Notes under the pieces: generated by a model
Told to the model about the DNA's origin: nothing
Database searches by the model: none
The model's input: only the letters and a program-made list of their open reading frames with translations
DNA from: Pseudomonadota bacterium
Lineage (GTDB): Bacteria > Pseudomonadota > Gammaproteobacteria > Steroidobacterales > Steroidobacteraceae
Length of the DNA stretch: 64,000 nucleotides
Assembly (NCBI GenBank): GCA_018241505.1
Contig: JAFEDS010000009.1
Location: forward strand, 1-64,000
Direction: 5' to 3'
Position numbers and translations under genes: made by a program
In this document: piece by piece, positions 1 to 10,384 of the stretch
Numbering within the stretch: position 1 is the first letter of the stretch
How the letters are laid out: every line of letters starts with the position of its first letter

Positions 1-599
1 AGAAGCTCAAGAACGCGTCGGTTTCGCGCGTGCTGATCGAGCGCCCCGCCAAGATCGCCCGCATCACGATCTACTCGGCACGTCCGGGCGGCGTGATCGG
101 CAAGAAGGGCGAGGACATCGAGAAGCTGCGCCAGGAAACGGCGAAGCTGCTCGGCATGGCGGTCACGGATGTTCGTTTGAACATTGCCGAGATCCGCAAG
201 CCCGAGCTGGATGCGCAACTCGTCGCCGACAGCATTGCGCAGCAGATTGAAAAGCGCGTCATGTTCCGCCGCGCCATGAAGCGCGCCGTGATGAGCACGA
301 TGCGCAGTGGTGCCCTGGGCGTGAAGGTGCGTGTTTCGGGCCGTTTGAACGGCGGCGAAATCGCCCGCACCGAGTGGTACCGCGAAGGCCGGATTCCGCT
401 GCACACCTTCCGTGCTGACATCGACTACGGCCTGTCCGAGTCGCGCACGACCTACGGTGTGATCGGCGTGAAGGTCTGGATCTTCAAGGGCGAAGTGTTT
501 GACAAGGCGCAGCTCGAGCAGGCCCCGACCGAGGGTGAGGCCGCTCAGGGCGCAGGTGCACCGGCGGCTCCGGCAGCCGAAGCGCCGGCGACGGCCTGA
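1..599 (+). CDS. rpsC: 30S ribosomal protein S3, 5' end outside window
   Basis: This is the C-terminal part of S3, which lines the mRNA entry channel of the 30S subunit. The reading frame is open from base 3, so the gene begins before the window. The KH-type RNA-binding region is recognisable around [15 protein letters not shown], followed by the conserved [14 protein letters not shown] segment. The tail after VWIFKGEVF is an Ala/Pro/Glu-rich extension, not the lysine-rich end of the E. coli protein. It is followed at 14 bases by rplP in the usual S10-operon order. Confidence 0.97.
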   Translation, partial: KLKNASVSRVLIERPAKIARITIYSARPGGVIGKKGEDIEKLRQETAKLLGMAVTDVRLNIAEIRKPELDAQLVADSIAQQIEKRVMFRRAMKRAVMSTMRSGALGVKVRVSGRLNGGEIARTEWYREGRIPLHTFRADIDYGLSESRTTYGVIGVKVWIFKGEVFDKAQLEQAPTEGEAAQGAGAPAAPAAEAPATA

Positions 600-613
600 G
601 GAGTACCTGAGCC

Positions 614-1027
614 ATGATGCAGCCTAAACGTACTAAGTACCGCAAGATGTTCAAGGGCCGGATGGCCGGCCTGGCCCAGCGGGGCAGCGCGGTTTCGTTC
701 GGTGAGTTTGGACTCAAGGCCACCAGCCGCGCGCGCATGACCGCCCGCGAGATTGAAGCGGCCCGTCGTGCAATGGCCCGCTACGTGAAGCGCGGCGGCC
801 AGATCTGGATCCGAGTGTTCCCGGACGTGCCGATCAGCTCCAAGCCTCTCGAAGTCCGCATGGGTAGCGGCAAGGGCAACGTCGAGTACTGGGTCGCGAA
901 AGTGAAACCCGGCAAGGTGCTCTTCGAGATGGAAGGAGTGGATGAGGTGACGGCGCGCGAAGCGTTCCGTCTCGCCGGCTCCAAGCTGTCGGTTTCCACG
1001 TCGTTCGTCAAACGGCAGGTTCGCTAA
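614..1027 (+). CDS. rplP: 50S ribosomal protein L16
   Basis: L16 sits near the peptidyl-transferase centre and organises the tRNA-binding site of the 50S subunit. The 137-residue length and the sequence (QPKRTKYRK start, [28 protein letters not shown]) are typical. Its TAA stop shares a base with the ATG of rpmC (TAATG), which indicates translational coupling. The position between rpsC and rpmC is the standard S10-operon order. Confidence 0.98.
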   Translation: MMQPKRTKYRKMFKGRMAGLAQRGSAVSFGEFGLKATSRARMTAREIEAARRAMARYVKRGGQIWIRVFPDVPISSKPLEVRMGSGKGNVEYWVAKVKPGKVLFEMEGVDEVTAREAFRLAGSKLSVSTSFVKRQVR

Positions 1028-1239
1028 TGGACGCCAAAGAATTGCGCAGCAAGTCCGCTGCAGAGCTGACAGACGAGTTGCTGAAGCTCCGTAAAGAACA
1101 GTTCGCGCTGCGCATGCAGCGCGCCACGGGTCAGGCCCCGAAGCCGGACCAGTTCACGAAGGTGCGCCGGAACATTGCGCGGTTGAAGACCGTGCAGCGC
1201 GAGCAACAGATTGCCGCCGGTAGCGGGAGTAAGAAATGA
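1027..1239 (+). CDS. rpmC: 50S ribosomal protein L29
   Basis: L29 is a small helical protein at the polypeptide exit tunnel, next to the trigger-factor and SRP docking site. The 70-residue product has the expected motifs ([28 protein letters not shown], then [11 protein letters not shown]). It overlaps rplP by one base and rpsQ by four bases, as expected in this tightly packed operon. Confidence 0.97.
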   Translation: MDAKELRSKSAAELTDELLKLRKEQFALRMQRATGQAPKPDQFTKVRRNIARLKTVQREQQIAAGSGSKK

Positions 1240-1541
1240 GCGCTGAACAAGCGAACGTCGCAGCCGCCGGTGCGGTTGAAGCGAAGGGTGCGCGTACGCT
1301 CACCGGCAGAGTCGTGAGCACCAAGATGCAGAAGACGATCACCGTCGAGATCGAGCGGCTGATCCGTCACATGCCCTATGGCAAGTTCATCCGCCGCACG
1401 ACGAAGCTGCTGGCGCATGACGAGAAGGGCGAGTCGCACGAGGGCGATCTCGTGTTGATTGCGCCGTGCCGTCCGCTGTCGCGCCGCAAGTCGTGGCAGT
1501 TGATTGAGGTCGTCGAGAAAGCCGCTGGAGCACCCAAATGA
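1236..1541 (+). CDS. rpsQ: 30S ribosomal protein S17 with N-terminal extension
   Basis: S17 is a primary 16S rRNA-binding protein of the 30S body. The core ([21 protein letters not shown] through [19 protein letters not shown]) is conserved. The product has 101 residues against about 84 in E. coli; the extra length is an Ala-rich N-terminus of about 20 residues. The ATG overlaps the rpmC stop (ATGA), which supports this start. Confidence 0.96.
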   Translation: MSAEQANVAAAGAVEAKGARTLTGRVVSTKMQKTITVEIERLIRHMPYGKFIRRTTKLLAHDEKGESHEGDLVLIAPCRPLSRRKSWQLIEVVEKAAGAPK

Positions 1542-1906
1542 TCCAGTTACAAACTTTCCTCAACGCCGCTGACAACAGCGGTGCTCGCACCCTCCAGTGC
1601 ATCAAGGTGCTGGGCGGTTCAAAGCGCCGTTATGCGACGGTGGGCGATGTCATCAAGGTGAGCGTCAAGGACGCCATTCCTCGCGGCAAGGTGAAGAAAG
1701 GCGAGGTGTATGACGCTGTTGTAGTGCGCACGAAGCATGGTGTGCGTCGTCCGGACGGATCGCTGATTCGTTTCGACGGCAATGCCGCCGTGTTGTTGAC
1801 GAACAAGCTCGAGCCGATCGGCACCCGTATTTTCGGGCCCGTCACGCGCGAGCTGCGCACCGTGCAGTTCATGAAGATCATTTCACTGGCCCCCGAGGTG
1901 CTGTGA
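1538..1906 (+). CDS. rplN: 50S ribosomal protein L14
   Basis: L14 lies at the subunit interface of the 50S particle and contacts 16S rRNA; it is also the binding site for the silencing factor RsfS, encoded later in this window. The product has the usual 122 residues with [17 protein letters not shown], the [15 protein letters not shown] region and the C-terminal [12 protein letters not shown]. It starts by ATGA overlap with rpsQ and opens the spc-operon gene order. Confidence 0.98.
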   Translation: MIQLQTFLNAADNSGARTLQCIKVLGGSKRRYATVGDVIKVSVKDAIPRGKVKKGEVYDAVVVRTKHGVRRPDGSLIRFDGNAAVLLTNKLEPIGTRIFGPVTRELRTVQFMKIISLAPEVL

Positions 1907-2227
1907 ATGAGCAGAAAGATTCGCAAGGGTGATCAAGTCATCGTGCTCTCGGGCCGCGACAAGGGGCGGCAGGGCTCGGTGTTGGAAGTGCTCCCGGACG
2001 ACCAGGTGGTAGTCGAGGGCATCAACACGGTGAAGCGGCATCAGAAGCCCAACCCGCAGGCGGGTAAGCAGGGCGGCATCCTCGAGAAGGCGATGCCACT
2101 GCCGTTGTCGAAAGTGGCGATCTTCAACCCGGCCTCCAAGAAGGCGGACCGGATTGGTTTCAAGACGCTCACGGACGGCAAGAAGGTGCGCTTCTTCAAG
2201 TCGAATGGAGAAATGATCGACGCGTAA
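1907..2227 (+). CDS. rplX: 50S ribosomal protein L24
   Basis: L24 is an early assembly protein of the 50S subunit. The N-terminal KOW segment ([24 protein letters not shown]) and the [14 protein letters not shown] loop identify it at the normal size of 106 residues. The ATG directly follows the rplN TGA with no spacer. Confidence 0.98.
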   Translation: MSRKIRKGDQVIVLSGRDKGRQGSVLEVLPDDQVVVEGINTVKRHQKPNPQAGKQGGILEKAMPLPLSKVAIFNPASKKADRIGFKTLTDGKKVRFFKSNGEMIDA

Positions 2228-2250
2228 GCGTCGTTCAGCGGAAAACCTAT

Positions 2251-2793
2251 ATGGCTGCCAGGCTGCAAGATTTTTACAACGAGACGGTCGTGCCTCGCTT
2301 GCGAAGCGAGCTCAAGATCGACAATGCGATGCAGGTGCCGCGCATCACCAAGATCACCATCAACATGGGTGTGGGTGAAGCCGTTGCCGACCGCAAGGTG
2401 ATGGACGCTGCCGTGACGGATCTCACGAAGATCTCGGGACAGAAGCCGCTCGTCACCAAGTCGCGAAAGGCGATCGCGTCTTTCAAGCTGCGCGCGGGAC
2501 TCGCCGTCGGCGCGAAGGTCACGCTCCGTGGAGCTCGCATGTACGAGTTCCTGGATCGCCTGATCAACATCGCGATGCCGCGTATCCGTGACTTCCGTGG
2601 CGTCTCGCCGCGGTCGTTCGACGGCCAGGGCAACTACAGCATGGGCGTCAAGGAACAGATCATTTTCCCTGAAATCCAGTACGACCAGGTCGATCAGATC
2701 CGGGGTATGGATATCACGATTACGACGACGGCGGTGGATAACCGTCACGGCCGAGCACTGCTCGAGGCTTTCAACTTCCCGTTCCGGAAGTAA
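2251..2793 (+). CDS. rplE: 50S ribosomal protein L5
   Basis: L5 binds 5S rRNA and forms part of the central protuberance. The 180-residue product has [30 protein letters not shown], and [33 protein letters not shown], all conserved. The 23-base spacer after rplX is one of the larger ones in the cluster. Confidence 0.98.
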   Translation: MAARLQDFYNETVVPRLRSELKIDNAMQVPRITKITINMGVGEAVADRKVMDAAVTDLTKISGQKPLVTKSRKAIASFKLRAGLAVGAKVTLRGARMYEFLDRLINIAMPRIRDFRGVSPRSFDGQGNYSMGVKEQIIFPEIQYDQVDQIRGMDITITTTAVDNRHGRALLEAFNFPFRK

Positions 2794-2810
2794 GAGGAAT
2801 TCTAAGGGCT

Positions 2811-3116
2811 ATGGCTAAGACGAGCATGGTCGAGCGCGAGCGACGTCGCGAGAAGATCGTAAAGCGGTATGCGCAGAAGCGGGCACAGCTCAAGGAGCTG
2901 ATCCGCAACCCGCGCACTTCTCCCGAAGAGCGTGCAGCCGCGCAGGCAAAATTTCAGGCGATGCCTCGGGATGCGAGTGCCTCGCGTCTGCGCAAGCGCT
3001 GTGCGATCACAGGTCGCTCACGCGGTGTGTATCGCAAATTTGGATTGTCGCGCGTGAAGATCCGCGAAGTCGCCTTCCGGGGCGAGATTCCAGGTCTCAC
3101 GAAGGCGAGCTGGTGA
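2811..3116 (+). CDS. rpsN: 30S ribosomal protein S14, long zinc-free type
   Basis: S14 is a late-assembly protein of the 30S head. The 101-residue length and the absence of a CxxC...CxxC ribbon identify the long zinc-independent form. The C-terminal block [32 protein letters not shown] is split here only for quoting; its [13 protein letters not shown] core is diagnostic. It lies between rplE and rpsH as usual. Confidence 0.97.
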   Translation: MAKTSMVERERRREKIVKRYAQKRAQLKELIRNPRTSPEERAAAQAKFQAMPRDASASRLRKRCAITGRSRGVYRKFGLSRVKIREVAFRGEIPGLTKASW

Positions 3117-3126
3117 GGGCCGCGCT

Positions 3127-3522
3127 ATGAGCATGACCGATCCTGTCGCCGACCTGTTGACCCGCATTCGCAATGCCCAGACCGCGGGCAAGCCCGAAGT
3201 GCAGTTGGCGTCGTCGAAGTTGAAGACGGCCATCGTCAAGGTATTGAAGGACGAGGGCTACGTTGCGGACTTCCGTACCGAGAGCGACGGTGGCAAGCCG
3301 ACGTTGACCATCGGGCTGAAGTATTACGAGGGGCGTCCCGTTATCGACCGCATCGAGCGTGTCAGCCGTCCCGGCTTGCGCATCTATCGCGGTAAGAACG
3401 AGCTGCCGAAGGTTCTCGGCGGCATGGGCACGGTGATCGTGTCCACGCCCAAGGGTGTGATGACGGACAAGCAGGCCCGTTCGATCGGACAGGGCGGCGA
3501 AGTCCTGTGCATCGTGGCCTGA
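3127..3522 (+). CDS. rpsH: 30S ribosomal protein S8
   Basis: S8 binds the central domain of 16S rRNA and, in E. coli, represses translation of the spc operon. The product has the standard 131 residues with [31 protein letters not shown] and the ending GGEVLCIVA. No S8-target structure was modelled here, so regulation is only known from the family. Confidence 0.98.
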   Translation: MSMTDPVADLLTRIRNAQTAGKPEVQLASSKLKTAIVKVLKDEGYVADFRTESDGGKPTLTIGLKYYEGRPVIDRIERVSRPGLRIYRGKNELPKVLGGMGTVIVSTPKGVMTDKQARSIGQGGEVLCIVA

Positions 3523-3541
3523 CGCTAGTAGAGATACAGAC

Positions 3542-4072
3542 ATGTCCAGAATTGCCAAAGCACCGGTCGATCTGCCGAAAGGCGTGTCGGCGACCGTGTC
3601 ACCGGAACAGGTGACCATCAAGGGCGCGAAGGGAACCCTGAGCACGCCGCTGTCCCGTGGGGTCACGGTTGTACAGGCGGATCAGAAGCTCGAGGTCAAG
3701 TACAGCGATCCGGGCCTGTCCCGCATGCAGGCGGGCGCCACGCGGGCGCACCTCGCGAACATGGTCTTGGGCGTCACCAAGGGCTACGAGAAGAAGCTCG
3801 AGCTGGTGGGTGTTGGTTTCCGCGCGGCGGTGACCGGCAAAGTCCTGAACCTGACGTTGGGTTTCTCGCACCCGGTGAACATTCCGATTCCGGAAGGAAT
3901 CAGCATGGAAACCCCGTCGCAGACGGAAGTGATCATCAAGGGCATCGACCGCCAGAAGGTGGGTCAGATTGCCTCGGAGATCCGCGATGTGCGTCCGCCT
4001 GAGCCGTACAAGGGCAAGGGTGTGCGCTACTCCGGCGAGAAGATTACCCTCAAAGAGGGGAAGAAGAAGTGA
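3542..4072 (+). CDS. rplF: 50S ribosomal protein L6
   Basis: L6 lies at the base of the factor-binding stalk of the 50S subunit. The protein has 176 residues and the duplicated L6 fold; the [19 protein letters not shown] and [11 protein letters not shown] motifs near the C-terminus are diagnostic. Its stop codon overlaps the GTG start of rplR (GTGA). Confidence 0.98.
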   Translation: MSRIAKAPVDLPKGVSATVSPEQVTIKGAKGTLSTPLSRGVTVVQADQKLEVKYSDPGLSRMQAGATRAHLANMVLGVTKGYEKKLELVGVGFRAAVTGKVLNLTLGFSHPVNIPIPEGISMETPSQTEVIIKGIDRQKVGQIASEIRDVRPPEPYKGKGVRYSGEKITLKEGKKK

Positions 4073-4428
4073 TTATCACGAAGAAGCAGCGGCGCCTGCG
4101 CCGCGCGATCAAGACGCGCGAGCATATCCGCCAGTTGGGTATTGCACGGCTGTCGATCCATCGCACCGCGCAGCACATGTACGCGCAGGTCACCGCTTCC
4201 GACGGCGCCAAGGTGATTGCCGCAGCCTCGACTCTCCAGGAGAAAGTCCGGGAAGGTCTCAAGGGCACAGGCAATGTCGAAGCGGCGAAGGCCGTGGGCC
4301 GCGCGATCGCCGAGCGGAGCAAGGCCGCCGGCGTGACGAAGGTTGCATTCGACCGTGCAGGGTTTCAGTTCCACGGGCGCGTGAAGGCGCTCGCCGAGGC
4401 CGCTCGTGAAGCGGGCCTGGAGTTCTAA
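4069..4428 (+). CDS. rplR: 50S ribosomal protein L18
   Basis: L18 binds 5S rRNA together with L5 in the central protuberance. The product has 119 residues with [28 protein letters not shown] and the C-terminal [21 protein letters not shown] use the GTG at 4069, which overlaps the rplF stop, because it gives the expected family N-terminus. Confidence 0.96.
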   Translation: MIITKKQRRLRRAIKTREHIRQLGIARLSIHRTAQHMYAQVTASDGAKVIAAASTLQEKVREGLKGTGNVEAAKAVGRAIAERSKAAGVTKVAFDRAGFQFHGRVKALAEAAREAGLEF

Positions 4429-4430
4429 CA

Positions 4431-4937
4431 ATGGCAAGACCTGAGAAGAGCCAGTCTGGCGATGAGTTGGTAGAGAAGCTCGTCGCAGTGAACCGTACGG
4501 CGAAAGTCGTGAAGGGCGGACGTCAGTTCGGCTTCACCGCGCTCACCGTGGTGGGTGACGGTTCGGGCCGCGTTGGTTATGGCTTCGGCAAGGCACGTGA
4601 AGTGCCCGTCGCTATCTCCAAGGCGATGGCCCAGGCTCGCAAGAACCTGATCAACGTTTCGCTGCGCAACGACTCGCTGCACTACGCGATCCGTGGCACG
4701 CATGGCGCGACTCGCGTCTACATGCAACCTGCTTCGGACGGTACTGGCGTCATCGCGGGCGGCGGAATGCGCGCGGTGCTCGAGTGTGCTGGTGTGCGCA
4801 ACGTGCTCGCGAAGAGCTACGGCTCGCGTAACCCGATCAACGTAGTGCGCGCGACGATCAAGGCGCTGGGAAGCATCCGCTCCCCCGACGACATCGCCGC
4901 GAAGCGCGGTAAGACTCTCGAAGAGATTACGGGCTGA
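4431..4937 (+). CDS. rpsE: 30S ribosomal protein S5
   Basis: S5 contacts the decoding region and mRNA channel and influences fidelity. The 168-residue sequence has the N-terminal double-stranded-RNA-binding-like fold ([37 protein letters not shown]) and the C-terminal [19 protein letters not shown] segment. Two bases separate it from rplR. Confidence 0.98.
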   Translation: MARPEKSQSGDELVEKLVAVNRTAKVVKGGRQFGFTALTVVGDGSGRVGYGFGKAREVPVAISKAMAQARKNLINVSLRNDSLHYAIRGTHGATRVYMQPASDGTGVIAGGGMRAVLECAGVRNVLAKSYGSRNPINVVRATIKALGSIRSPDDIAAKRGKTLEEITG

Positions 4938-4942
4938 GCATC

Positions 4943-5125
4943 ATGGCTGAGAAAGTCAAAGTCACGCTGATCAAGAGCCTGCATGGCCAGTTGGCCAACA
5001 TCGTTGCATCTGCTCGGGGCCTCGGCCTGCGGCGGATTCGTCATACGGTGACGGTGGCTGACACCCCGGAGAACCGGGGAATGATCAACACGGCCGTACA
5101 CCTGTTGAAAGTGGAAAAAGCCTAA
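4943..5125 (+). CDS. rpmD: 50S ribosomal protein L30
   Basis: L30 is a small 50S protein. The 60-residue product has [11 protein letters not shown], the [11 protein letters not shown] motif and an ending typical of the bacterial family. Its TAA shares a base with the rplO ATG (TAATG), again suggesting coupling. Confidence 0.97.
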   Translation: MAEKVKVTLIKSLHGQLANIVASARGLGLRRIRHTVTVADTPENRGMINTAVHLLKVEKA

Positions 5126-5604
5126 TGCGACTCAACACACTGAAACCCGGCATTGGATCCAAGCGTCCGCGCCTTCGCGTGGGGCGTGGTGCATCCGCTG
5201 GTCAGGGCAAGACTTGCGGCCGCGGCGTCAAGGGACAGCGCGCCCGCAAGGGTGGCTACCACAAGGTCGGATTCGAGGGCGGTCAGACGCCTTTGGACCG
5301 CCGGTTGCCGAAGTTCGGCTTCATCTCCGACATTCTGAAGACGCGTGCCGAAGTGCGTCTGAACGAGCTGGAGAAGGTCGAAGGCAATGTGGTGGATCTG
5401 GATTCGCTGAAGAAAGCGAACATCATTCCGGTTTTCGCCGAGCGCGCCAAAGTGGTGCTGTCGGGCGAGATCAAGAAGGCCGTGACGCTGAAGGGCGTGG
5501 GCGCCACCAAGGGTGCGCGCGCAGCCATTGAAGCGGCGGGCGGCAAGATCGAGGACGCGGCTCCCGAGGCTCCAAAGCCGAAGAAGCTGCCGAAGAAGGC
5601 CTGA
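5125..5604 (+). CDS. rplO: 50S ribosomal protein L15
   Basis: L15 is an assembly protein of the large subunit. The N-terminal Gly/Arg-rich arm ([20 protein letters not shown], then [17 protein letters not shown]) and the [17 protein letters not shown] motif are clear. At 159 residues it is slightly longer than E. coli L15 owing to a Lys/Pro-rich C-terminal tail. Confidence 0.97.
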   Translation: MRLNTLKPGIGSKRPRLRVGRGASAGQGKTCGRGVKGQRARKGGYHKVGFEGGQTPLDRRLPKFGFISDILKTRAEVRLNELEKVEGNVVDLDSLKKANIIPVFAERAKVVLSGEIKKAVTLKGVGATKGARAAIEAAGGKIEDAAPEAPKPKKLPKKA

Positions 5605-5646
5605 GGCTTTAGATCCGAAACCGAGCCCATATAAAGCAGGACACGC

Positions 5647-6999
5647 TTGGCTAATACACCATTCAGCAATCCGGCCGCCGGCCTAGGCGACGCTGCCCGT
5701 TTTGGGGAGATACGCGGTCGCCTGCTGTTTTTGGTGGGCGCCTTGGTGGTCTACCGTATCGGCACGTTCATTCCGGTCCCCGGCATCAACCCGAGCGAAG
5801 TGGCGCGGTTCTTCACGGACCAGTCGAACACCATCCTCGGCATCGTGAACATGTTCTCCGGCGGAGCGCTGTCACGCTTGTCGATCTTCGCGATGGGCGT
5901 CATGCCCTACATCTCGGCCTCGATCATCATCCAGATGATGTCGATGGTCATTCCGTCGCTCATGGAGCTGCGGAAAGAGGGTGAGTCGGGCCGCCGTAAG
6001 ATTACTGAGTACACGCGCTACGCCACGGTTGTGCTGGCTACGTTCCAGTCGTTCGCGGCCGCGGGTGCACTGGCCAAGGGCGGCCTGACGTTGATCAGCG
6101 GCTGGCAGTTCCTGTTTACGGCCACGGTCACCATGACCACGGGAACCCTGTTCCTGATGTGGCTCGGCGAGCAGATTACCGAGCGGGGTATCGGCAACGG
6201 TATCTCCATGATCATCCTGGCCGGCATCGTGGCAGGCCTGCCGGGTGCGATCGGCAATACCGCGGAGTCCGTAAACACGGGTGAAATGTCCGGTCCATTC
6301 GCGCTGTTGGTGGTGATTCTGGTGCTCGGCACAACGGCCTTTGTTGTGTTCGTCGAGCGGGCGCAGCGTCGAATCACCGTGAATTATGCGAAGCGTCAGG
6401 TAGGGCGCCGCATGTACGCGGGCCAGACCAGCCACCTGCCGTTCAAGCTGAACATGTCGGGCGTGATTCCGCCGATTTTCGCCTCCAGCTTGCTGCTGTT
6501 CCCGGCTACGCTGGCCAGCTTTTTCGGGCAGAACTCCGAAGGGCCTGTGGCCACGTTCATGCAGGATATTGCCCAGGCACTGGGCTACGGACAGCCGCTG
6601 CACCTTGTAATTTACGCTTTGCTCATCATCTTCTTCTGCTTCTTCTATACCGCGCTGGTCTTCAATGCGCGGGACACGGCTGACAATCTGAAGAAGTCCG
6701 GCGCGTTCATCCCAGGCATCCGTCCCGGGCAGCAGACGGCCGAATACATTGACAGGGTATTGACGCGCCTGACGTTGTGGGGCGCGCTGTATGTCACGGC
6801 GGTGTGTCTGCTGCCGGAGATTCTGGTTTCGTCGCAGGGTGTGCCGTTCCATTTCGGTGGCACGTCCCTGCTGATCGTGGTGGTGGTCGTGATGGACTTC
6901 ATGTCGCAGCTACAGGCTCACATGATGTCCCATCACTATCCGGGTCTGCTCAAGAAGGCCAATCTGCTCGGTTACGGCCGATCAGGGTCAGGTGGTTAA
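5647..6999 (+). CDS. secY: Preprotein translocase subunit SecY
   Basis: SecY forms the protein-conducting channel of the SecYEG translocon in the inner membrane. The 450-residue protein has ten hydrophobic segments and conserved motifs: [14 protein letters not shown] near the N-terminus, [26 protein letters not shown]-like [15 protein letters not shown], and the cytosolic loop [15 protein letters not shown]. The start is TTG, preceded by an AGGA ribosome-binding site; an N-terminus beginning ANTPFSNPA fits the family. It follows rplO by 42 bases, as in the spc operon. Confidence 0.97.
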   Translation: MANTPFSNPAAGLGDAARFGEIRGRLLFLVGALVVYRIGTFIPVPGINPSEVARFFTDQSNTILGIVNMFSGGALSRLSIFAMGVMPYISASIIIQMMSMVIPSLMELRKEGESGRRKITEYTRYATVVLATFQSFAAAGALAKGGLTLISGWQFLFTATVTMTTGTLFLMWLGEQITERGIGNGISMIILAGIVAGLPGAIGNTAESVNTGEMSGPFALLVVILVLGTTAFVVFVERAQRRITVNYAKRQVGRRMYAGQTSHLPFKLNMSGVIPPIFASSLLLFPATLASFFGQNSEGPVATFMQDIAQALGYGQPLHLVIYALLIIFFCFFYTALVFNARDTADNLKKSGAFIPGIRPGQQTAEYIDRVLTRLTLWGALYVTAVCLLPEILVSSQGVPFHFGGTSLLIVVVVVMDFMSQLQAHMMSHHYPGLLKKANLLGYGRSGSGG

Positions 7000-7001
7000 T
7001 C

Positions 7002-7118
7002 ATGAAGGTTCGTCCCTCGGTCAAGAAGATCTGCAAGAACTGCAAGATCGTGCGCCGCCACCGGGTGGTCCACGTGATCTGCACGTCGGATCCGCGGCAC
7101 AAGCAGCGGCAGGGCTAA
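7002..7118 (+). CDS. rpmJ: 50S ribosomal protein L36, zinc-binding form
   Basis: L36 is the smallest large-subunit protein. The 38-codon frame starts two bases after the secY stop and reads [19 protein letters not shown] onward. Cysteines 11, 14 and 27 with His33 form the zinc-ribbon set of the zinc-dependent (C+) form. It closes the spc operon. Confidence 0.96.
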   Translation: MKVRPSVKKICKNCKIVRRHRVVHVICTSDPRHKQRQG

Positions 7119-7119
7119 T

Positions 7120-7148
7120 TTGGTAATCAATCGTGAGACACGTACAAT
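7120..7148 (+). promoter_or_regulatory. Candidate promoter of the alpha operon
   Basis: A -35 box TTGGTA (7120-7125) and a -10 box TACAAT (7143-7148) are separated by exactly 17 bases. They lie in the only gap of note (70 bases) between rpmJ and rpsM, where the alpha-operon promoter is expected. A short inverted repeat (CGCG-cttttt-CGCG) falls in the predicted leader, followed by the rpsM start. Confidence 0.65.
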
Positions 7149-7188
7149 GCCGCGCTTTTTTCGCGTCATTGGTGGGCGGTAGAGACAT

Positions 7189-7569
7189 ATGGCACGTATA
7201 GCTGGCATCAACATACCGATGAACAAGCACGTCTGGGTCGGACTCACCCATATTTATGGGGTGGGCGTTGCCCGGTCACGCGCTGCTTGTGAGGGCGCGG
7301 GCGTGAATCCGCACACCAAGGTGAAGGACCTCACCGAGTCGGAGGTGAACGCCATCCGCTCGCAAATCGCGAAGTTCGCGGTCGAAGGCGACCTGCGCCG
7401 CGAAGTGTCCATGAACATCAAGCGCCTGATGGACCTCGGCTCGTACCGCGGCATCCGTCACCGTCGCGGACTGCCGGTCCGTGGCCAGCGCACACGTACC
7501 AATGCTCGTACCCGGAAGGGTCCGCGCAAGCAGGCGGTGAAGCTGAACGCACCTCCTGGCAAGGCATAA
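7189..7569 (+). CDS. rpsM: 30S ribosomal protein S13
   Basis: S13 lies in the 30S head and forms inter-subunit bridges. The protein has 126 residues, beginning [20 protein letters not shown], with the helix-two-turn-helix core and the C-terminal [20 protein letters not shown] block. It is the first gene of the alpha operon and has a promoter candidate just upstream. Confidence 0.98.
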   Translation: MARIAGINIPMNKHVWVGLTHIYGVGVARSRAACEGAGVNPHTKVKDLTESEVNAIRSQIAKFAVEGDLRREVSMNIKRLMDLGSYRGIRHRRGLPVRGQRTRTNARTRKGPRKQAVKLNAPPGKA

Positions 7570-7584
7570 AGGGGCTCCAGACAG

Positions 7585-8010
7585 ATGGCCGACCAGAAAA
7601 CCAGTGGCAACCAGCAGCAGCAGTCTGCCGGCGCCGCCAAGAAGCCGAAGAAGGCTCGCAAGAACGTGCTCGATGCGATCGCGCACGTCCATGCATCCTT
7701 CAACAACACCATCATCACGATCACCGATCGTCAGGGCAACACACTGTCCTGGGCGACTTCCGGCGGCTGCGGATTCCGCGGCTCGCGCAAGAGCACGCCG
7801 TTCGCCGCACAGGTTGCCGCCGAAAAGGCCGGCACTGCCGCGCAGGAGCACGGGGTGAAGAACGTGGAAGTGCGTGTTGGCGGCCCCGGCCCCGGCCGCG
7901 AGTCCGCGGTTCGCGCTCTGAACAACTGCGGTTTGAAGATCACCAGCATCGCCGACGTCACGCCGATTCCGCACAACGGCTGCCGTCCGCCCAAGAAGCG
8001 AAGGGTTTAA
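7585..8010 (+). CDS. rpsK: 30S ribosomal protein S11
   Basis: S11 shapes the 30S platform near the E site. The core ([20 protein letters not shown], then [14 protein letters not shown], and [17 protein letters not shown]) is conserved. At 141 residues it is somewhat longer than E. coli S11 because of a Gln/Ala/Lys-rich N-terminus. Confidence 0.98.
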   Translation: MADQKTSGNQQQQSAGAAKKPKKARKNVLDAIAHVHASFNNTIITITDRQGNTLSWATSGGCGFRGSRKSTPFAAQVAAEKAGTAAQEHGVKNVEVRVGGPGPGRESAVRALNNCGLKITSIADVTPIPHNGCRPPKKRRV

Positions 8011-8013
8011 TCA

Positions 8014-8637
8014 ATGGCGCGTTATACGGGTCCTACCTGCAAGCTCGCTCGCCGCGAAGGCACCGACCTTTTCCTCAAGAGCGGCGCGAAGCCTCTCGAG
8101 AGCAAGTGCAAGTTCCAGGTGCCGCCGGGCGGCATCAAGGGCGAGCGCCGTCAGCGTTTGTCGGACTACGGCACCCAGCTCCGCGAGAAGCAGAAGCTGC
8201 GCCGCATGTACGGCGTGCTCGAGCGTCAGTTCGCGAACTACTACACCGAGGCAGCCCGCCGCTCGGGTGCTACCGGTGAGAATCTGTTGAAGCTGCTCGA
8301 GTGCCGTCTCGACAACGTTGTTTACCGGATGGGATTCGCCGCTACGCGTTCTGAAGCGCGCCAGCTCGTGAGCCACAAGGCCATCCTGGTCAACGAGAAG
8401 CCGGTGACGATTGCCTCTTATCAGTGCAAGGCCGGCGATACCGTGCAGGTGCGCGAGAAGTCGCGCAAGCAACTGCGTATTCAGAGTGCGATGAGCGTGG
8501 CCCAACAGGTCGGTCTGCCCGACTGGGTTGAGCTGCACGACAAGGAATTCCGTGGCGTCTTCAAGTCGCCACCGGCGCGGGACGATGTTCTGCCCGATAT
8601 CAACGAGAACCTCGTCGTCGAGCTGTATTCGAAGTAA
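8014..8637 (+). CDS. rpsD: 30S ribosomal protein S4
   Basis: S4 nucleates 30S assembly and in E. coli autoregulates the alpha operon. The product has 207 residues: an N-terminal arm with Cys9 and Cys31 and the S4 RNA-binding domain ([33 protein letters not shown]). It starts four bases after rpsK. Confidence 0.98.
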   Translation: MARYTGPTCKLARREGTDLFLKSGAKPLESKCKFQVPPGGIKGERRQRLSDYGTQLREKQKLRRMYGVLERQFANYYTEAARRSGATGENLLKLLECRLDNVVYRMGFAATRSEARQLVSHKAILVNEKPVTIASYQCKAGDTVQVREKSRKQLRIQSAMSVAQQVGLPDWVELHDKEFRGVFKSPPARDDVLPDINENLVVELYSK

Positions 8638-8642
8638 TGACC

Positions 8643-8667
8643 CAACCCCGCGGTGCCCGCGGGGTTG
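8643..8667 (+). other. GC hairpin between rpsD and rpoA
   Basis: AACCCCGCGG and CCGCGGGGTT form a 10-bp perfect stem with a 3-base loop immediately after the rpsD stop. No run of T follows, so it is more likely an mRNA processing or partial-attenuation element than a full terminator. A second short inverted repeat (GCCGGC twice) lies just before rpoA. Confidence 0.4.
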
Positions 8668-8730
8668 TCAGCTTCGCCAAAGTATTGTTTTGATTGGTGC
8701 CGGCATCTTTAGCCGGCAAAGTGAGCCGCT

Positions 8731-9735
8731 ATGCAGGGATCAGTCACCGAGTTCTTGAAGCCCCGTGTCGTCAAGGTGCAGCCCGTTGCTCCTCGCCAGG
8801 CGCGTGTAGTCATTGAGCCGTTCGAGCGTGGCTTTGGCCACACCCTGGGCAACGCGCTGCGGCGCGTGCTGTTGTCCTCCATGCCGGGCAGCGCGATCAC
8901 GGAAGTTGAGATCGACGGCGTACTCCACGAGTACACCAGCATCGAAGGCGTGCAGGAAGATGTGGTCGACATCCTGCTCAACCTGAAGCAGGTTGCCATC
9001 CGCATGCACACGCGCGACAGCGCGGAGCTGCGCCTCCACAAGAAGGGCCCGGGCCCCGTCACCGCGGGTGACATTCAGACGGATCACGACATTGATGTTG
9101 TGAACCCTGATCTCGTTATCGCCAACCTGACGAAGGCCGGCGAGTTGAGCATGAACCTGCGTGTTGAGCGCGGCCGCGGCTATCGCCCGGCGGCTGCACG
9201 CGTGGCGTTCGAAGAGCAGACGCGCCCCATCGGCCGTTTGCAGCTCGACGCCTCGTTCTCCCCGGTCCGTCGTGTTACCTACTCGGTCGATGCAGCTCGT
9301 GTTGAGCAGCGCACCGACCTCGACAAGCTCGTGATCGACATCGAAACGAACGGCACGATCGACGCCGAGGAAGCCATCCGCCGCGCCGGCAGCATCCTGA
9401 AGGACCAGCTATCTGTGTTCGTGGATCTGCAGGGCGAGGAAGAGGCCGCCACGAAGGTCTCCGAGATGCAGTTCGATCCGATCCTGCTGCGTCCCGTCGA
9501 CGAGTTGGAGCTCACCGTGCGCAGTGCGAACTGCCTCAAGGCTGAGAACATTCACTACATCGGGGACCTCGTGCAGCGGACCGAAGTGGAGCTGCTGCGT
9601 ACGCCGAACCTCGGCAAGAAGTCACTCACTGAGATCAAGGAAGTGCTGCAAAGCCACGGCCTGATGCTCGGTATGCGTCTCGACGGCTGGCCTCCCGCTG
9701 GGCTGAAGCACGACGAAGAGCGCGATGTAATCTAA
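8731..9735 (+). CDS. rpoA: RNA polymerase subunit alpha
   Basis: The alpha subunit dimerises to initiate RNA polymerase assembly, and its C-terminal domain contacts UP elements and activators. The 334-residue protein has the N-terminal dimerisation domain ([40 protein letters not shown]), a linker, and the alpha-CTD ([33 protein letters not shown]). It lies 93 bases after rpsD. Confidence 0.98.
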   Translation: MQGSVTEFLKPRVVKVQPVAPRQARVVIEPFERGFGHTLGNALRRVLLSSMPGSAITEVEIDGVLHEYTSIEGVQEDVVDILLNLKQVAIRMHTRDSAELRLHKKGPGPVTAGDIQTDHDIDVVNPDLVIANLTKAGELSMNLRVERGRGYRPAAARVAFEEQTRPIGRLQLDASFSPVRRVTYSVDAARVEQRTDLDKLVIDIETNGTIDAEEAIRRAGSILKDQLSVFVDLQGEEEAATKVSEMQFDPILLRPVDELELTVRSANCLKAENIHYIGDLVQRTEVELLRTPNLGKKSLTEIKEVLQSHGLMLGMRLDGWPPAGLKHDEERDVI

Positions 9736-9747
9736 GGGTTTAATTCT

Positions 9748-10254
9748 ATGCGTCACCAACTTACTGGCCGGCAGCTATCCCGTAACAGCTCCCACCGGCA
9801 CGCGATGCTCCGGAACATGAGCGTTTCGCTCCTGCGCCACGAGACCATCAAGACCACCCTGCCGAAGGCGAAAGAGCTGCGGCGGATGGTTGAGCCGCTG
9901 ATCACGCTCGCCAAGATCGATGGGGATGCGAATCGCCGCCTGGCGTTCTCGCGCCTGCGCGATGCCGACGTGGTCGAGAAGCTGTTCGAGGACCTGGGCC
10001 CACGCTTCAAGGCCCGGCCGGGTGGCTACACCCGCATCCTGCGCATGTTGCCCCGTGCCGGGGACAACGCGCCCATGGCGCTGATGCAGCTCGTGGACGG
10101 CCCTGCAACCAAGGTTGCGGGCGAAGAGCCGGCCGCCGCCAAGAAGAAAGCTTCGCGAAAGAAGAAGGCTGCCGCACCGGAAGCCGCCGCTGAAGCGGAA
10201 GCCGCCGAGGCCGCCCCGAAAAAGACCCGCAAGAAGAAAGCCGCGGCCGCCTGA
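9748..10254 (+). CDS. rplQ: 50S ribosomal protein L17 with Lys/Ala-rich tail
   Basis: L17 is a large-subunit protein near the exit tunnel. The core ([20 protein letters not shown] through the GGYTRIL and [11 protein letters not shown] motifs) spans residues 1-118. From about residue 121 to 168 there is an extension made almost only of Ala, Lys, Glu and Pro, with KKKASRKKK and KKTRKKK blocks resembling histone H1 or AlgP tails. E. coli L17 has 127 residues. This is the last gene of the alpha operon. Confidence 0.97.
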   Translation: MRHQLTGRQLSRNSSHRHAMLRNMSVSLLRHETIKTTLPKAKELRRMVEPLITLAKIDGDANRRLAFSRLRDADVVEKLFEDLGPRFKARPGGYTRILRMLPRAGDNAPMALMQLVDGPATKVAGEEPAAAKKKASRKKKAAAPEAAAEAEAAEAAPKKTRKKKAAAA

Positions 10255-10277
10255 GCTCGCCGCGTACTGTCTGAACG

Positions 10278-10310
10278 AAAAGGGCTGTCCACTGGACGGC
10301 CCTTTTTGTT
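10278..10310 (+). terminator. Rho-independent terminator of the alpha operon
   Basis: AGGGCTGTCC and GGACGGCCCT form a 10-bp stem (one G-T pair) with a 3-base loop, followed by TTTTTGTTT. It lies 24 bases after the rplQ stop, the expected end of the ribosomal cluster. Confidence 0.85.
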
Positions 10311-10384
10311 TGCGCCTTTCGCCTCCGTTACGTAGGCTCCCATCGGCGAGGGGACATCCGAGAATCACCAATAAGGGGAGACTC

